48,875 nucleotides of DNA from Bacteroidota bacterium (GTDB taxonomy: Bacteria > Bacteroidota > Bacteroidia > JABEUT01): contig JAKAOA010000007.1 in assembly GCA_021823405.1 (NCBI GenBank), positions 1 through 48,875 on the forward strand, given 5' to 3'. Shown here in pieces: positions 32,451-42,145 of the stretch. The position numbers were made by a program, and so were the translations under genes. Under the pieces are notes generated by a model. The model worked only from the letters and a program-made list of their open reading frames with translations. It did no database searches and was not told where the DNA came from. How positions within the stretch are numbered: the stretch's first letter is position 1; the number at the start of each line of letters is the position of its first letter.

Positions 32451-35400
32451 ATGCCCGAATTCACACACCTTCACGTACATACCAAATACTCGCTGCTTGA
32501 TGGCGCCTCGCAGATACCTGCGCTGATGAAGAAGGTAAAGAATAATGGTATGAAAGCAGTCGCCATTACAGACCACGGCAACATGCTCGGCGTACCTGAA
32601 TTTTGCGCTGAAGCGGATAAGATGGGTATATTACCTATCGTTGGCTGTGAATTCTATATCGCCCCAAGAGGGAGATTTGAGAAAAGTAAGGCAGAAGGCG
32701 ATGACGAACGCAATTACTATCACCAGTTACTATTGGCAAAAAGTCCTCAAGGATACAAAAACCTCTCTAAACTATGTTCACTTGGCTTTCTTGAAGGGTT
32801 TTATTACAAGCCCCGCGTGGACAAGGAATTAATAAAGCAATACCGCGAGGGGTTGATAGCAACTACTTCCTGCCTTGCCGGCGAAATTCCGCGTACAATA
32901 ATTGCCAAAGGCGAGGAAGCCGGAGAAAAAGCTTTTAAGGAATGGCTTGATGTTTTCGGTGAAGATTATTATATAGAATTACAACGGCACGGAATTAGTG
33001 AACAAGACCATTGCAATGAATTACTTGTTAAATGGAGTAAGAAATATAGCGTGAAAATTATCGCCACTAACGATGTTCATTATGTTGATTTACAGGATGC
33101 ACAGGCGCAGGATATTTTACTCTGTATTCAGACCGGCAAGGATTTCGACGACCCAAAAAGAATGCGCTTTGATAACGACCAGTTTTTCCTGAAAACCAAG
33201 GATGAGATGAGTTCTATCTTCAGTGAACTTCCCGAAGCCCTTGATAACACAGAAGAAATTGTTTCAAAAATCGAACCCTTGAAACTGAAGCGTGACATAT
33301 TGTTACCGATATTTAAATTGCCTGATGGTTTTAATGATGCCGACGAATACCTGAAATATTTGACCATAAACGGTGCAAAGACAAGATACCCGGAAATGAC
33401 TGAAACGGTGCGCCAGAGAATAGAATTTGAGCTGGGGGTTATCCGAAAAATGGGATTCGCAGGGTATTTTCTTATCGTTCAGGATTTTGTTGAGGCGGCT
33501 AAAAAACTTGATGTGCGTGTGGGACCCGGACGCGGTTCAGCCGCAAGTTCTATTGTGGCTTATTGTACAGGTATCACGAATATAGACCCCATCGCTTACA
33601 ATCTTCTTTTCGAGCGATTCCTGAATCCAGAACGTATTTCCATGCCCGATATAGACATAGATTTTGACGATAAGGGACGCGATAAGGTAATTCAATACGT
33701 AGTGGATAAATATGGAAAGGAAAGAGTTGCCCAGATAGTTACTATAGGAACCATGGCTGCAAAAAGCGCCGTTCGCGATGTAGCGCGGACGCTTAAAGTA
33801 CCCCTGAAAGACGCTATGCGCCTTGCCAATCTTATACCATCTCGAGCAGCAAATCTTCAAGAAGCAATATCGCAGGTAAAGGAACTGTCTGATATTAGAA
33901 ACGAAGCTGGAACTCCTTTATCCAAAACCCTTGCCCTTGCCGAGGTACTTGACGGAACAGCACGCCAGACAGGTACCCACGCCGCAGGTATTATCATTGC
34001 TCCCGATGACCTAAAAGAGTATCTTCCGGTATTCACTCAAAAGGACTCACCCTTGCTCGTAACCCAATACGAGGGAAAGTACGTAGAGTCGGTCGGAATG
34101 CTAAAAATGGACTTTCTCGGGCTAAAAACTCTGACAATACTTAAAGACGCTATCGCTATTATTGAAAAAACACAAGGTATAAAAATCGACCTTGACCACC
34201 TCCCTCTTGATGATAAAAAGACCTTTGAACTATTCCAAAGAGGCGAAATGATTGGCATTTTCCAATTCGAATCGCAGGGAATGCAGCAATATTTAAAAGA
34301 ATTGAAGCCGACAAATATCGAGGACATAATAGCAATGAACGCACTATATCGACCAGGACCCATGGACGATATACCGGCTTATATATCCCGCAAAAACGGA
34401 AAAGAAAGGGCGAAGTCCTATCACCCCATAGCCGATAAAGTGCTTGAACCCACATTCGGTGTTATCGTATATCAGGAACAGGTGATGATAATATCGCAGG
34501 TAATGGCCGGATTTAGCAAGGGTCAGGCAGACGTGCTGCGAAAAGCGATGGGCAAAAAGGACATGGCTTTGATAGGAAAGCAAAAAGTGGATTTTATAAA
34601 GGGTTCGGTGGCAAATGGAGTAGATGAAAAAATCGCCTCGGAACTGTTCGATAAGATGGCGAAATTCGGCGGTTACGGTTTCAACCGTGCGCATGCCGCT
34701 GCTTACTCAATTCTTGCCTATCAAACTGCCTATTTAAAAGCCAATTATCTCCCGGCATTTATGGCTGCAGTGCTCACCAATAGCATGGGCGATATAGAGA
34801 AGTTGACATTCTTTATTGATGAATGTCGAAAAATGGGATTGACCGTTCTCGGACCAGATATTAATAAGAGTGAACATAGTTTCTCCGTAACCTCAAGAGG
34901 AGAAGTGAGTTTTGGACTGGGGGCGGTAAAGGGTGTCGGCGAAGCTGCAGTCGCCACAATTGTTGAAGAACGAGAAAAAAACGGACAGTTTAAAGACATA
35001 TTCGACCTAATGTGTCGCGTTAATCTACGCAGCGCAAATAAAAAAACGTTTGAAAACCTCATCATGTCGGGCGCTCTTGATACATTTGGAATTACACGGG
35101 CGCAATACTTCTTCGCCGAAAACGGAAGGGATACATTTCTTGAAATCTTGCTTAAGTATGGCGGCGCTTCACAAAGCATAAGCAGTGACAATCAGAATTC
35201 ACTGTTTGGAGACGATGCAGGTATGACGGTTTCGAAACCGAAAGCCCCCGACTGCCCGGCATGGAGCCGGCTTGAACTTATTAATAAAGAAAAGGAGGTT
35301 GCCGGATTTTATATATCAGGGCATCCGCTTGACGATTTTAAATTCGACCTGGAGCAATTTTGTAAAAATAAAATTTCCACCCTAAACGACTTGTCTCTAC

Positions 35401-35909
35401 TGAAAGGAAAGGAGGTTATCCTTGGCGGACTAGTGATTGGTGCGCAGCACCTCATTGCTCAAAATGGTAACTTTTGGGGAACATTTACTCTTGAAGATTT
35501 TACAGGAAGCATCGGACTTAAATTATTTAAAGAGAATTACCTGAAATGGAAACATCTGCTCGTACCCGGGACATTCCTTTATATAAAAGGTAAAGTTGAA
35601 TCTTATAAAAACGACGGACAGTTCGAAATAAAGCCAACCAATATCGAACTCCTTTCCGGAATCAGGGAAAAAATGACGCAGAGCATTACTCTTACAATCC
35701 CGTTAAACGGTGTAAAAGACGATTCCATTAGGAATATTTTCAATGTAGTTAGCGCTTATCCGGGTAATTGCTGTCTGAAAATAAATCTGTTTGACATTGA
35801 TGAGAATATGTCAGTCGAACTTGTGTCGCGGAAAATAAAGATACATTTAAGCAATGAGCTAATCAATCAATTGGAATCATTTAAGAGTATAAGCTATAAA
35901 CTTAGTTGA
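32451..35909 (+). CDS. dnaE: DNA polymerase III subunit alpha
   Basis: The 1152-aa replicative polymerase. The PHP domain opens FTHLHVHTKYSLLDG and keeps its His/Asp ligands (AITDHGNMLG). The polymerase active site has D400 and D402 in MPDIDIDFD and D554 in LKMDFLGLKTL, matching the E. coli triad spacing. GPGRGSAASSIVAYCTG, the tandem HhH region (GYGFNRAHAAAYS) and a C-terminal OB-fold (about 990-1070) are present. Length and domain order are normal. There is no exonuclease domain, as in other DnaE1 proteins. Confidence 0.97.
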   Translation: MPEFTHLHVHTKYSLLDGASQIPALMKKVKNNGMKAVAITDHGNMLGVPEFCAEADKMGILPIVGCEFYIAPRGRFEKSKAEGDDERNYYHQLLLAKSPQGYKNLSKLCSLGFLEGFYYKPRVDKELIKQYREGLIATTSCLAGEIPRTIIAKGEEAGEKAFKEWLDVFGEDYYIELQRHGISEQDHCNELLVKWSKKYSVKIIATNDVHYVDLQDAQAQDILLCIQTGKDFDDPKRMRFDNDQFFLKTKDEMSSIFSELPEALDNTEEIVSKIEPLKLKRDILLPIFKLPDGFNDADEYLKYLTINGAKTRYPEMTETVRQRIEFELGVIRKMGFAGYFLIVQDFVEAAKKLDVRVGPGRGSAASSIVAYCTGITNIDPIAYNLLFERFLNPERISMPDIDIDFDDKGRDKVIQYVVDKYGKERVAQIVTIGTMAAKSAVRDVARTLKVPLKDAMRLANLIPSRAANLQEAISQVKELSDIRNEAGTPLSKTLALAEVLDGTARQTGTHAAGIIIAPDDLKEYLPVFTQKDSPLLVTQYEGKYVESVGMLKMDFLGLKTLTILKDAIAIIEKTQGIKIDLDHLPLDDKKTFELFQRGEMIGIFQFESQGMQQYLKELKPTNIEDIIAMNALYRPGPMDDIPAYISRKNGKERAKSYHPIADKVLEPTFGVIVYQEQVMIISQVMAGFSKGQADVLRKAMGKKDMALIGKQKVDFIKGSVANGVDEKIASELFDKMAKFGGYGFNRAHAAAYSILAYQTAYLKANYLPAFMAAVLTNSMGDIEKLTFFIDECRKMGLTVLGPDINKSEHSFSVTSRGEVSFGLGAVKGVGEAAVATIVEEREKNGQFKDIFDLMCRVNLRSANKKTFENLIMSGALDTFGITRAQYFFAENGRDTFLEILLKYGGASQSISSDNQNSLFGDDAGMTVSKPKAPDCPAWSRLELINKEKEVAGFYISGHPLDDFKFDLEQFCKNKISTLNDLSLLKGKEVILGGLVIGAQHLIAQNGNFWGTFTLEDFTGSIGLKLFKENYLKWKHLLVPGTFLYIKGKVESYKNDGQFEIKPTNIELLSGIREKMTQSITLTIPLNGVKDDSIRNIFNVVSAYPGNCCLKINLFDIDENMSVELVSRKIKIHLSNELINQLESFKSISYKLS

Positions 35910-35961
35910 TTATCAATAATGAATTGTTATTTTCGCCAACAATAACCTTATAGATTTAACC

Positions 35962-36641
35962 ATGACACAAACATTGAAATGCTATTCCAGACGACTTGTA
36001 TTCTCCTTTATTTTCTGGATATCTTATATTGTCCTTACCGGAAGCGGCATTATGAAAGCCCAATGTCTAACCTAAGGAACCGACGTTTTTGGCCTCGGCA
36101 TACGTCTCGGTATTTATAATATTCAAACCACCTTATTGAATCCGCCCAGGGAACTACCTCCACTCCCAATAATGGACGAGCGGCAGATGTTATATACCCC
36201 TTTTCATTTGATAAGGCATTAAGCGATAGGATTACTGTGGGAGGGCAATTCAGGTATAATTCATTCATAATAGGTAAGGATAGTTCTGCACAACAACTCA
36301 ACGTTGCGTGGGGAATTGATTTCGGACCTGATGCGGCATTTCATTTTGTCCGAACGGGTCATACCGACCTTTATATACAGGCATTTGCCGGCTTTGCATA
36401 TCTTAAATTAGCCAATACCAACCTTGCCTATCAGGGAATATTTACTGCCGGCGGGCTAACTTACGGACTTGAGTTAGGTGCTCGCTTTTATATAGGCAAC
36501 CATATTGGTATCCTGTTAAATATAGCGTACTCCGGTTACGATTATCCTAATGGCACAGCTACCGGCGGCGGATCGTCTGAAAACCTGCGTCTGTTCTTTA
36601 CAGGTTCTACTTATGGGACGGGTTTATGCTATAGATGGTAA
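35962..36641 (+). pseudogene. Broken outer-membrane beta-barrel gene
   Basis: ATG 35962 opens a signal peptide (YIVLTGSGIMKAQC) that runs into TAA at 36073-36075. The same frame continues GTDVFGLGIRLGIYN, and after about 36130 the homologous reading moves to another frame: STPNNGRAADVIYPFSFDKA, LSDRITVGGQFRYNSFIIG, DFGPDAAFHF, to stop 36639-36641 after GTGLCYRW. Alternating hydrophobic strands with terminal aromatic residues indicate a small 8-stranded OmpA/PorT-like barrel. One nonsense change plus one frameshift are needed to explain it, so it is probably a pseudogene. Sequencing errors are the alternative. Confidence 0.7.
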
Positions 36642-36664
36642 TATACAGATTGTAGAAGGTATTA

Positions 36665-36790
36665 CGACCGCGTCCCGATAGTTATCGGGACGCCCAACTT
36701 CCACTCTTTACTAAACTGCGCTTAAATGGGTTTGCGAATTTTCGCAACCCGATAGCTATCGGGTTCAATTGTAGTCGGTATAATACGATG
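36665..36790. repeat. Complex intergenic repeat, copy B (inverted relative to A and C)
   Basis: It includes the palindromes CGTCCCGATA-GT-TATCGGGACG (36671-36692) and CCCGATAGCTATCGGG (36748-36763). The 22 bases 36764-36785 match copy A (21571-21592) exactly in reverse. On the minus strand, GCGCAGTTTAGTAAAGAG and GAAGTTGGGCG align with copy C. It lies between the broken barrel gene and the glycosyltransferase. Confidence 0.75.
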
Positions 36791-36802
36791 TAAAGAACCT
36801 GA

Positions 36803-37531
36803 TTAACTGAAAATATTGTATTTGAAAATGCACCAAAATGCGCGGATACCGTCGCGCCAGTTTATTTTTTTCCCTTCCTTATATGTTCTGCCATAATACG
36901 AGATACCGACCTCATAAATTCTAATACCGGGTATTCGGGCTATTTTGGCGGTTACCTCCGGTTCAAAGCCAAACCTGTTTTCCTTCAGGTTGACTTTCTT
37001 TATAATTTCTGACTTAAAAAGCTTATAACAGGTCTCCATATCGGTCAGATTCAGGTTGGAGAGCATATTAGAGAAGAACGTAAGTATTGCGTTTCCTATC
37101 GAGTGCCAGAAGAACAGAACCCTGTGTGGGTTCTCGCCCATAAAACGAGACCCGTAAACCACATCGGCAAACCCCTCCATAATAGGGGTAAGCAAACGAT
37201 TATATTCGCGCGGGTCATACTCGGTATCGGCATCCTGTATTATAATATAATCACCAGTTGCCTTTTTTATTCCTTCCCTTATTGAATAACCTTTGCCGCT
37301 GTTTTTAGTATTATTGAAAAGTAAAATTTCCGCCGAAGAAGATTTCTTTATATTCTCGGCAATATAATCTTCAACAATCTTTTGGGTATTATCATTCGAT
37401 GAATCGTTTATAACCACAATCTGTCGTTGCAGTCCAAAATTAAGTGGTACTGTAGTTACCTTATCCAGTATTACCCGTATGGTGGCAGATTCGTTGTAAG
37501 CAGGGATAACTATGGAGAGCGTTTGGTTCAC
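36803..37531 (-). CDS. Glycosyltransferase family 2 (dolichol-phosphate-mannose-synthase-like)
   Basis: A 242-aa GT-A enzyme. It opens LSIVIPAYNESATIRVILDKV, has the nucleotide-sugar loop INDSSNDNT, the metal-binding D-x-D region in IIQDADTEYDP, and YGSRFMGENP. The C-terminal part has a short hydrophobic stretch but no multi-helix anchor. This resembles DPM1-type transferases that load a sugar on a polyprenyl phosphate at the inner membrane. The start is GTG 37531. It stands alone, so its acceptor is unknown. Confidence 0.88.
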   Translation of the reverse strand: MNQTLSIVIPAYNESATIRVILDKVTTVPLNFGLQRQIVVINDSSNDNTQKIVEDYIAENIKKSSSAEILLFNNTKNSGKGYSIREGIKKATGDYIIIQDADTEYDPREYNRLLTPIMEGFADVVYGSRFMGENPHRVLFFWHSIGNAILTFFSNMLSNLNLTDMETCYKLFKSEIIKKVNLKENRFGFEPEVTAKIARIPGIRIYEVGISYYGRTYKEGKKINWRDGIRAFWCIFKYNIFS

Positions 37532-37602
37532 GGCATTTTAATTATTCTTGGGACAAAGATATATCAATTCCTAATGGCTCAATTCTGCTCTGCATAAATC
37601 CA

Positions 37603-37610
37603 TATCTTTG
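37603..37610 (+). promoter_or_regulatory. -7 box for tRNA-Ser
   Basis: TATCTTTG, an exact match, lies 15 nt before the tRNA-Ser 5' end. Confidence 0.65.
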
Positions 37611-37625
37611 CCGACTGAATTTTAG

Positions 37626-37712
37626 GGAGAGTTGTCCGAGTGGCTTAAGGAGCACGCCTGGAAAGCGTGTATACCCGAAAGGGTATCGTGGGTTCGAATC
37701 CCTCACTCTCCG
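37626..37712 (+). tRNA. tRNA-Ser(GGA)
   Basis: An 87-nt class II tRNA. The acceptor GGAGAGT pairs with ACTCTCC, with discriminator G37712. The anticodon stem CACGC/GCGTG encloses CTGGAAA (anticodon GGA). A long variable arm (ATACCC-GAAA-GGGTAT) and T-loop TTCGAAT are present. CCA is not encoded. Confidence 0.97.
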
Positions 37713-37715
37713 CTG

Positions 37716-37752
37716 AAAGGGACTTCCTTGATAAAAAGGGGTGAGTCCCTTT
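37716..37752 (+). terminator. Terminator-like hairpin after tRNA-Ser
   Basis: AAAGGGACT (37716-37724) and AGTCCCTTT (37744-37752) form a perfect 9-bp stem with a 19-nt loop. The T tract is short, so termination strength is uncertain. Confidence 0.55.
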
Positions 37753-37849
37753 ATCATTACCATGTAAACCCATTGCTAATTCACTTGTAAAAGGTTTTTA
37801 TGTAGATAAGAATGCTCATACCTTTAATTTGACGCACCTATCGGGTAAT

Positions 37850-38569
37850 CTATTTTGTTACATCTCTATTATAGGCATCCATTACAATATGGCTGTATTT
37901 TCTTCGGTTATAGCGAAGATATAAGGTTATCCCTTCGGCGGCTAAACCTGCAAGTACCAGGGACCTGCCTATGGTTCGGTTTTCCTCTAGCGAGGCAGAT
38001 GAATTGCCTGATACAAGCCCGCCACTATGGTATCTCACAGAACGATTTGTGGCAATAAGATAAAGTCCGTCTCCTAAAAAAAAGATACCTCCGAGTAAAG
38101 TAATTGTGTGCCATGTTCTTCGTTTTTCCACCTTGTCTATGAGTGTATCCAGATGTCTATCGTGCAAACGAGCGGCTATATCGAGCATATCGGGCTCTGT
38201 TATATAATCATTTTTATAATAATACCCCCACCCGCTCGGTTGAATTGTGAGGTCATTTTTACCGCCCGGATGGGTTGGCATAACAAATCCTGCAAAAGAT
38301 TCGCGGGCACCATTCGCGTAGAATACATAATTTATATCTGCTTTTGAGATGGTGAAAGTTGGACCTTCCTGATAGTCGAACCGCTTATATCGAATATTAT
38401 CAGGATTCACTTGCGTAAGCACAACAGCAAGTTTCTCTCCGTCCCTCTTCGCAATGGTATCGGCTTTTTTTATATTGGCATCTATTACCCGATGGAGAGC
38501 GCTATCTTGCTGGGCAACAGCTAAAAGCGATATCCAACAGAAAAACGCTATTGACAGATTTTTTTTCAT
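37850..38569 (-). CDS. Exported hypothetical protein with a membrane segment
   Basis: A 239-aa protein with a signal peptide (1-19, SLLAVAQQ). A periplasmic region follows, then one hydrophobic span at about 152-171 (TITLLGGIFFLGDGLYLIAT) and a weaker one near 205-220. The C-terminus is basic. No domain was recognised. It is 40 nt downstream of the BamA/TamA-like gene on the same strand, so the two may be co-transcribed and act at the envelope. Confidence 0.6.
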   Translation of the reverse strand: MKKNLSIAFFCWISLLAVAQQDSALHRVIDANIKKADTIAKRDGEKLAVVLTQVNPDNIRYKRFDYQEGPTFTISKADINYVFYANGARESFAGFVMPTHPGGKNDLTIQPSGWGYYYKNDYITEPDMLDIAARLHDRHLDTLIDKVEKRRTWHTITLLGGIFFLGDGLYLIATNRSVRYHSGGLVSGNSSASLEENRTIGRSLVLAGLAAEGITLYLRYNRRKYSHIVMDAYNRDVTK

Positions 38570-38609
38570 TTGGGTATTGAATTGTAAAATTAATAAAAAT
38601 TTCTGTTTA

Positions 38610-39851
38610 TTAAAAGACCTCGCCGATATTGAAAAAGAATCCCCGCGAACCTTGTGTTCCGAATCCGTAGTCGATACATAGGTTGGTATTGGAATATTTA
38701 TTTAGTTTTATACGTATTCCCGCTCCTTCACCGGGGCTGATAACACTGTTGCTTACCAAACTTACGGTTCTGGGCGTAGTTTCGGCATTGGCGAATATCA
38801 CACCGCCAAGCAATCCGTTCTTCAGAATGTTAAACCTCAATTCCGATTCCAGATAGAACATATTGTTCCCCCGGAACCTGCCTTGTATATATCCCCTGCC
38901 AGTGTTATTATAGGTATCCCAGCCAGTGCTGGGCAGGTCAAGGTATGGAGGTTTGCCTCCAAAGGTGAATACATCCCAGCTCCATAATGCCAGTTTGGTT
39001 GTTCCGCGCTCGTTTAGTTTTATATACTTACGCATTTCAATTTGCACCTCTTGCCAGTCGTCGTCGCTGCCAAGTAAAGTTGAATTCCACCGGTAAATTA
39101 TGCTGCCGTAAAATGCGCTAACAGGGTTATTGATATTTTCGCGGTTATCATATTTCAGATGCGCTACCAATCCTGATGATACGGTTTGCTTGTCATTATT
39201 GTCATAATAGTTGAAATCGGTCAAATCGCTGTAATTTTCAATATTCCAGTGGTAATCGAGATTGTAGCCCAGACCGCCATATAGGTTGGTTGCCAGTTTA
39301 ACCAATGCTTCCTGGTCGAATTTAAAGTAGGAGTAATCTATTGTATCCACCTGGTTCAAAAGAGAATGACTACCCAAACCATAGGTATATGAGGGATATT
39401 TGTAAAATCTCCAGTCGCTTAAAAAATTTATTTTGTTATTGGCTGTCCAAATACTACCAATAAGAGGCAATATTGCTTGCTGCATAAAGGAATATTCCGG
39501 ATTAAATGTAATTACGGAGAGATTGGTATTCTCGGCGGAAGTGTAGAATGATACATTGGTTGCCAGAATTGCCACACCTCCTGATTGAAGAGCATAACCG
39601 GCTACAGGGAATACCGACCAAAGCAATTTACCCGGTATTTTAGAACTGTCATCCCTGCCGGAGCGTTTTAATCTGAATGCCTTGACGATTAAATCGGGAA
39701 CATCCTTTTCCCCATGATCTATTAGCTGACTTTTTACTGTACCGGTGTCGCTCGCGTTAGTAATTGGGTTTTGAGCTATGTCCGTAAGCGGAAAAAGTAA
39801 GGTAAATGCCGTGACAAGATAGTTAGTTACTCTTATTTTTCTGTTTAACAA
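38610..39851 (-). CDS. BamA/TamA-like outer-membrane barrel (surface antigen domain)
   Basis: A 413-aa protein with a signal peptide (about 1-26). The barrel shows many amphipathic beta-strands and ends in GFFFNIGEVF, a typical C-terminal strand with a terminal Phe. The stretch RGYIQGRFRGNNMFYLESELRF matches the conserved RGY/RGF loop-strand of Omp85-family barrels (PF01103). No POTRA domain is visible, so it is a barrel-only Omp85 relative rather than BamA. The start is probably TTG 39851; the reading frame has no upstream ATG. Confidence 0.75.
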   Translation of the reverse strand: MLNRKIRVTNYLVTAFTLLFPLTDIAQNPITNASDTGTVKSQLIDHGEKDVPDLIVKAFRLKRSGRDDSSKIPGKLLWSVFPVAGYALQSGGVAILATNVSFYTSAENTNLSVITFNPEYSFMQQAILPLIGSIWTANNKINFLSDWRFYKYPSYTYGLGSHSLLNQVDTIDYSYFKFDQEALVKLATNLYGGLGYNLDYHWNIENYSDLTDFNYYDNNDKQTVSSGLVAHLKYDNRENINNPVSAFYGSIIYRWNSTLLGSDDDWQEVQIEMRKYIKLNERGTTKLALWSWDVFTFGGKPPYLDLPSTGWDTYNNTGRGYIQGRFRGNNMFYLESELRFNILKNGLLGGVIFANAETTPRTVSLVSNSVISPGEGAGIRIKLNKYSNTNLCIDYGFGTQGSRGFFFNIGEVF

Positions 39852-40119
39852 TTGTTTAACTGGTAATTGATGAACCTTAAATTGGATAATTTAAAGGGTT
39901 GAAGGTTTAACTAAATCCGGTTCTATACTTTTATTCGGGATTATTCATCCGTGTTTACTGCAATGTTATTAGAATGTTTCATTAATTAAAAAAGTACATA
40001 TCCACCTGTATTAAAAGCGGTTGTTCAGCAAAATAAATTGGCATTAGTTCTTTTCAATGAAAATAGCTACGCCTGAAAGTATGGATTTGAAAAAAAGCCC
40101 CGCAAGGAACCGAATATGG

Positions 40120-41373
40120 TCAGCTTTCGTATTTTTTTACAATTACCGAGGCATTATGCCCGCCGAATCCGAAGGTATTACTAAGGGCGGCACGTACTGT
40201 TCGCTTTTGCGCTTTATTGAATGTAAAGTTCAGTTTATTATCGAGCTCCGGGTCGTCGGTAAAGTGGTTTATGGTAGGGGGCACAATATCATTCTTTACG
40301 GAGAGTATGGCAGCTATTGCCTCTATGGCGCCGGCTGCACCGAGTAAGTGCCCGGTCATACTTTTCGTGGCGCTTATATTTAAGTTATATGCGTGGGCGC
40401 CGAATACTTTTAAAATGGCTTTTGTTTCGGCAATGTCGCCGAGAGGTGTGGATGTTCCGTGTACGTTGATATAATCTATTTCAGCGGGCTGCATACCGGC
40501 GTCGGCAAGAGCCGATTTCATTACGTTGATTGCGCCAAGCCCTTCGGGGTGAGGCGCTGTAATGTGGTAAGCGTCTGCGGTCATTCCAACTCCTGCCAGT
40601 TCTGCATATATTCTGGCTCCGCGCGCTTTGGCTTGTTCCATTTCTTCCAATATAAGTGCGCCTGCTCCTTCTCCCATTACAAAACCATCTCTGTCTTTAT
40701 CAAAAGGGCGGGAGGCGGTTTGAGGCGAATCGTTCCGTTCGGAGAGCGCTTTCATAGCATTAAATCCTCCGATGCCTGCCTGGTCGATGGCGGCTTCGGA
40801 GCCGCCTGCAACAATTATTTCAGCTTTGCCTAGCCGTATATAGGTTGAAGCGTCAATAAGTGCATTGGTTGATGAGGCGCACGCCGATACGGTGGTAAAA
40901 TTAGGTCCGCGCAACCCGTACTTTATGGCTATGTGCCCTGACAGTATATCAACAATCATCTTGGGGATAAAGAAGGGATTAAAGCGCGGTGTACCATCAC
41001 CAAGTCCATACCCGACGCATTCTTCGTAAAAGGTATCGAGTCCGCCGATACCTGAACCCCAGATTACACCTGCTCTGTCTCGGTTGATTTTATCAAGTTC
41101 CAATCCCGAATCCTTTATGGCTTCGGCAACGGCAACAAGCCCATATTGCGAGTAAGCATCCAGCCGGTGGGCTTCCTTTCTTTCAAAATAATTTTCGGCT
41201 TTAAAACCTTTCAGTTCGCAGGCAAATCTGGTTTTAAACTTAGCCGGGTCAAAACGTTTGATTGGCTGTGCGCCACTAACGCCAGCAATCAGGTTAGACC
41301 AATATTCAGGAAGTGTGTTTCCAAGAGGAGTAAGAGCTCCTATTCCGGTAACTACAACGCGTTTTAACTCCAT
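40120..41373 (-). CDS. fabF: 3-oxoacyl-ACP synthase II
   Basis: A 417-aa condensing enzyme for fatty-acid elongation. The active-site Cys is C165 in TVSACASSTN. The two histidines lie in NVHGTSTPLGD and KSMTGHLLGAAGA, and the C-terminus has NTFGFGGHNAS. Length and motifs are typical of FabF. It follows the acyl carrier protein gene by 16 nt on the same strand, the usual acpP-fabF order. The rnc gene that commonly comes next in this phylum is not present in the 268 nt downstream, where I see no gene. Confidence 0.96.
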   Translation of the reverse strand: MELKRVVVTGIGALTPLGNTLPEYWSNLIAGVSGAQPIKRFDPAKFKTRFACELKGFKAENYFERKEAHRLDAYSQYGLVAVAEAIKDSGLELDKINRDRAGVIWGSGIGGLDTFYEECVGYGLGDGTPRFNPFFIPKMIVDILSGHIAIKYGLRGPNFTTVSACASSTNALIDASTYIRLGKAEIIVAGGSEAAIDQAGIGGFNAMKALSERNDSPQTASRPFDKDRDGFVMGEGAGALILEEMEQAKARGARIYAELAGVGMTADAYHITAPHPEGLGAINVMKSALADAGMQPAEIDYINVHGTSTPLGDIAETKAILKVFGAHAYNLNISATKSMTGHLLGAAGAIEAIAAILSVKNDIVPPTINHFTDDPELDNKLNFTFNKAQKRTVRAALSNTFGFGGHNASVIVKKYES

Positions 41374-41389
41374 GAAGGTTCAAGGAGTA

Positions 41390-41641
41390 TTATTTTACGT
41401 TAGCTTCAATGTAGGCGATTGCCTCTCCAACGGTACTTATCTTTTCCGCCTGTTCATCAGGAATGGCAATATTGAATTCCTTTTCAAAATCCATAATAAG
41501 TTCCACTGTGTCGAGTGAATCGGCGCCTAGATCGTTCGTAAAACTTGCCTGGGGAGTTACTTCTTTTTCATCAACTCCTAACTTATCCACAATAATTTTC
41601 TTCAGGCGTGATTCGATGGAAGCGTCATTTTTAGTTGTCAT
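41390..41641 (-). CDS. acpP: Acyl carrier protein
   Basis: An 83-aa acidic helical protein with the phosphopantetheine attachment site S42 in [12 protein letters not shown]. It carries growing acyl chains in fatty-acid synthesis. The first gene of acpP-fabF, with the -7 box TATTTTTG at 41668-41675. Confidence 0.97.
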   Translation of the reverse strand: MTTKNDASIESRLKKIIVDKLGVDEKEVTPQASFTNDLGADSLDTVELIMDFEKEFNIAIPDEQAEKISTVGEAIAYIEANVK

Positions 41642-41667
41642 GAGTTCAATGTTTTTTAAATTGGCTG

Positions 41668-41675
41668 CAAAAATA
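41668..41675 (-). promoter_or_regulatory. -7 box for acpP-fabF
   Basis: The minus strand reads TATTTTTG, an exact match, 26 nt ahead of the acpP ATG. Confidence 0.6.
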
Positions 41676-41743
41676 ATAAAAATGACTTACAATAGTAAAA
41701 ATTAAGAATTATGTTTAAAAAAATGAATGTGGTCAATATATAT

Positions 41744-41751
41744 TACTTTTG
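41744..41751 (+). promoter_or_regulatory. -7 box for the DUF3467 operon
   Basis: TACTTTTG, an exact match, lies 76 nt upstream of ATG 41828, leaving a leader of about 70 nt. Confidence 0.55.
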
Positions 41752-41827
41752 TATTGCTCTTTTTTTTACTATGTTCAACAATCAGGTAAAATTGTAAAAA
41801 GCAATCAAATCCGAAATAACAGATAAT

Positions 41828-42145
41828 ATGGAAGACAAGAATAAGGCAGGGCAGGTGAATATCAATATTGAATTGCCTGAAGATGTTGCCGAGGGCATTT
41901 ACTCGAATCTCGCAATCATCACCCACTCCAATTCGGAATTTATCGTGGATTTTATCAGAATAATGCCCGGAGTTCCGAAAGCCAAAGTTAAAAGCAGAAT
42001 ACTTCTTACGCCTCAACATGCGAAACGGTTGCTTAAGGCATTGAAGGAAAATATGGCGAGGTACGAACAAATACATGGCGCTGTAGAAGATACTGAAGTG
42101 AATGCTATACCGATGAATTTTGGCGGTCCAACGGCGCAGGCGTGA
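41828..42145 (+). CDS. DUF3467 family protein
   Basis: A 105-aa protein matching DUF3467 as I know it: NIELPEDVAEGIYSNLAIITHS, EFIVDFIRIMPG, KVKSRILLTPQHAKRLLKALKENM. The family is small, soluble and widespread in Bacteroidota and some other phyla, without known function. The stop overlaps the GTG start of the next gene (GTGA), so it is translationally coupled to the prenyltransferase. Confidence 0.85.
   Translation: MEDKNKAGQVNINIELPEDVAEGIYSNLAIITHSNSEFIVDFIRIMPGVPKAKVKSRILLTPQHAKRLLKALKENMARYEQIHGAVEDTEVNAIPMNFGGPTAQA

Noticed and set aside
37542-37763. A 73-codon ORF antisense to tRNA-Ser
   Set aside because: It is the reverse reading of the tRNA and its terminator, a common artefact.
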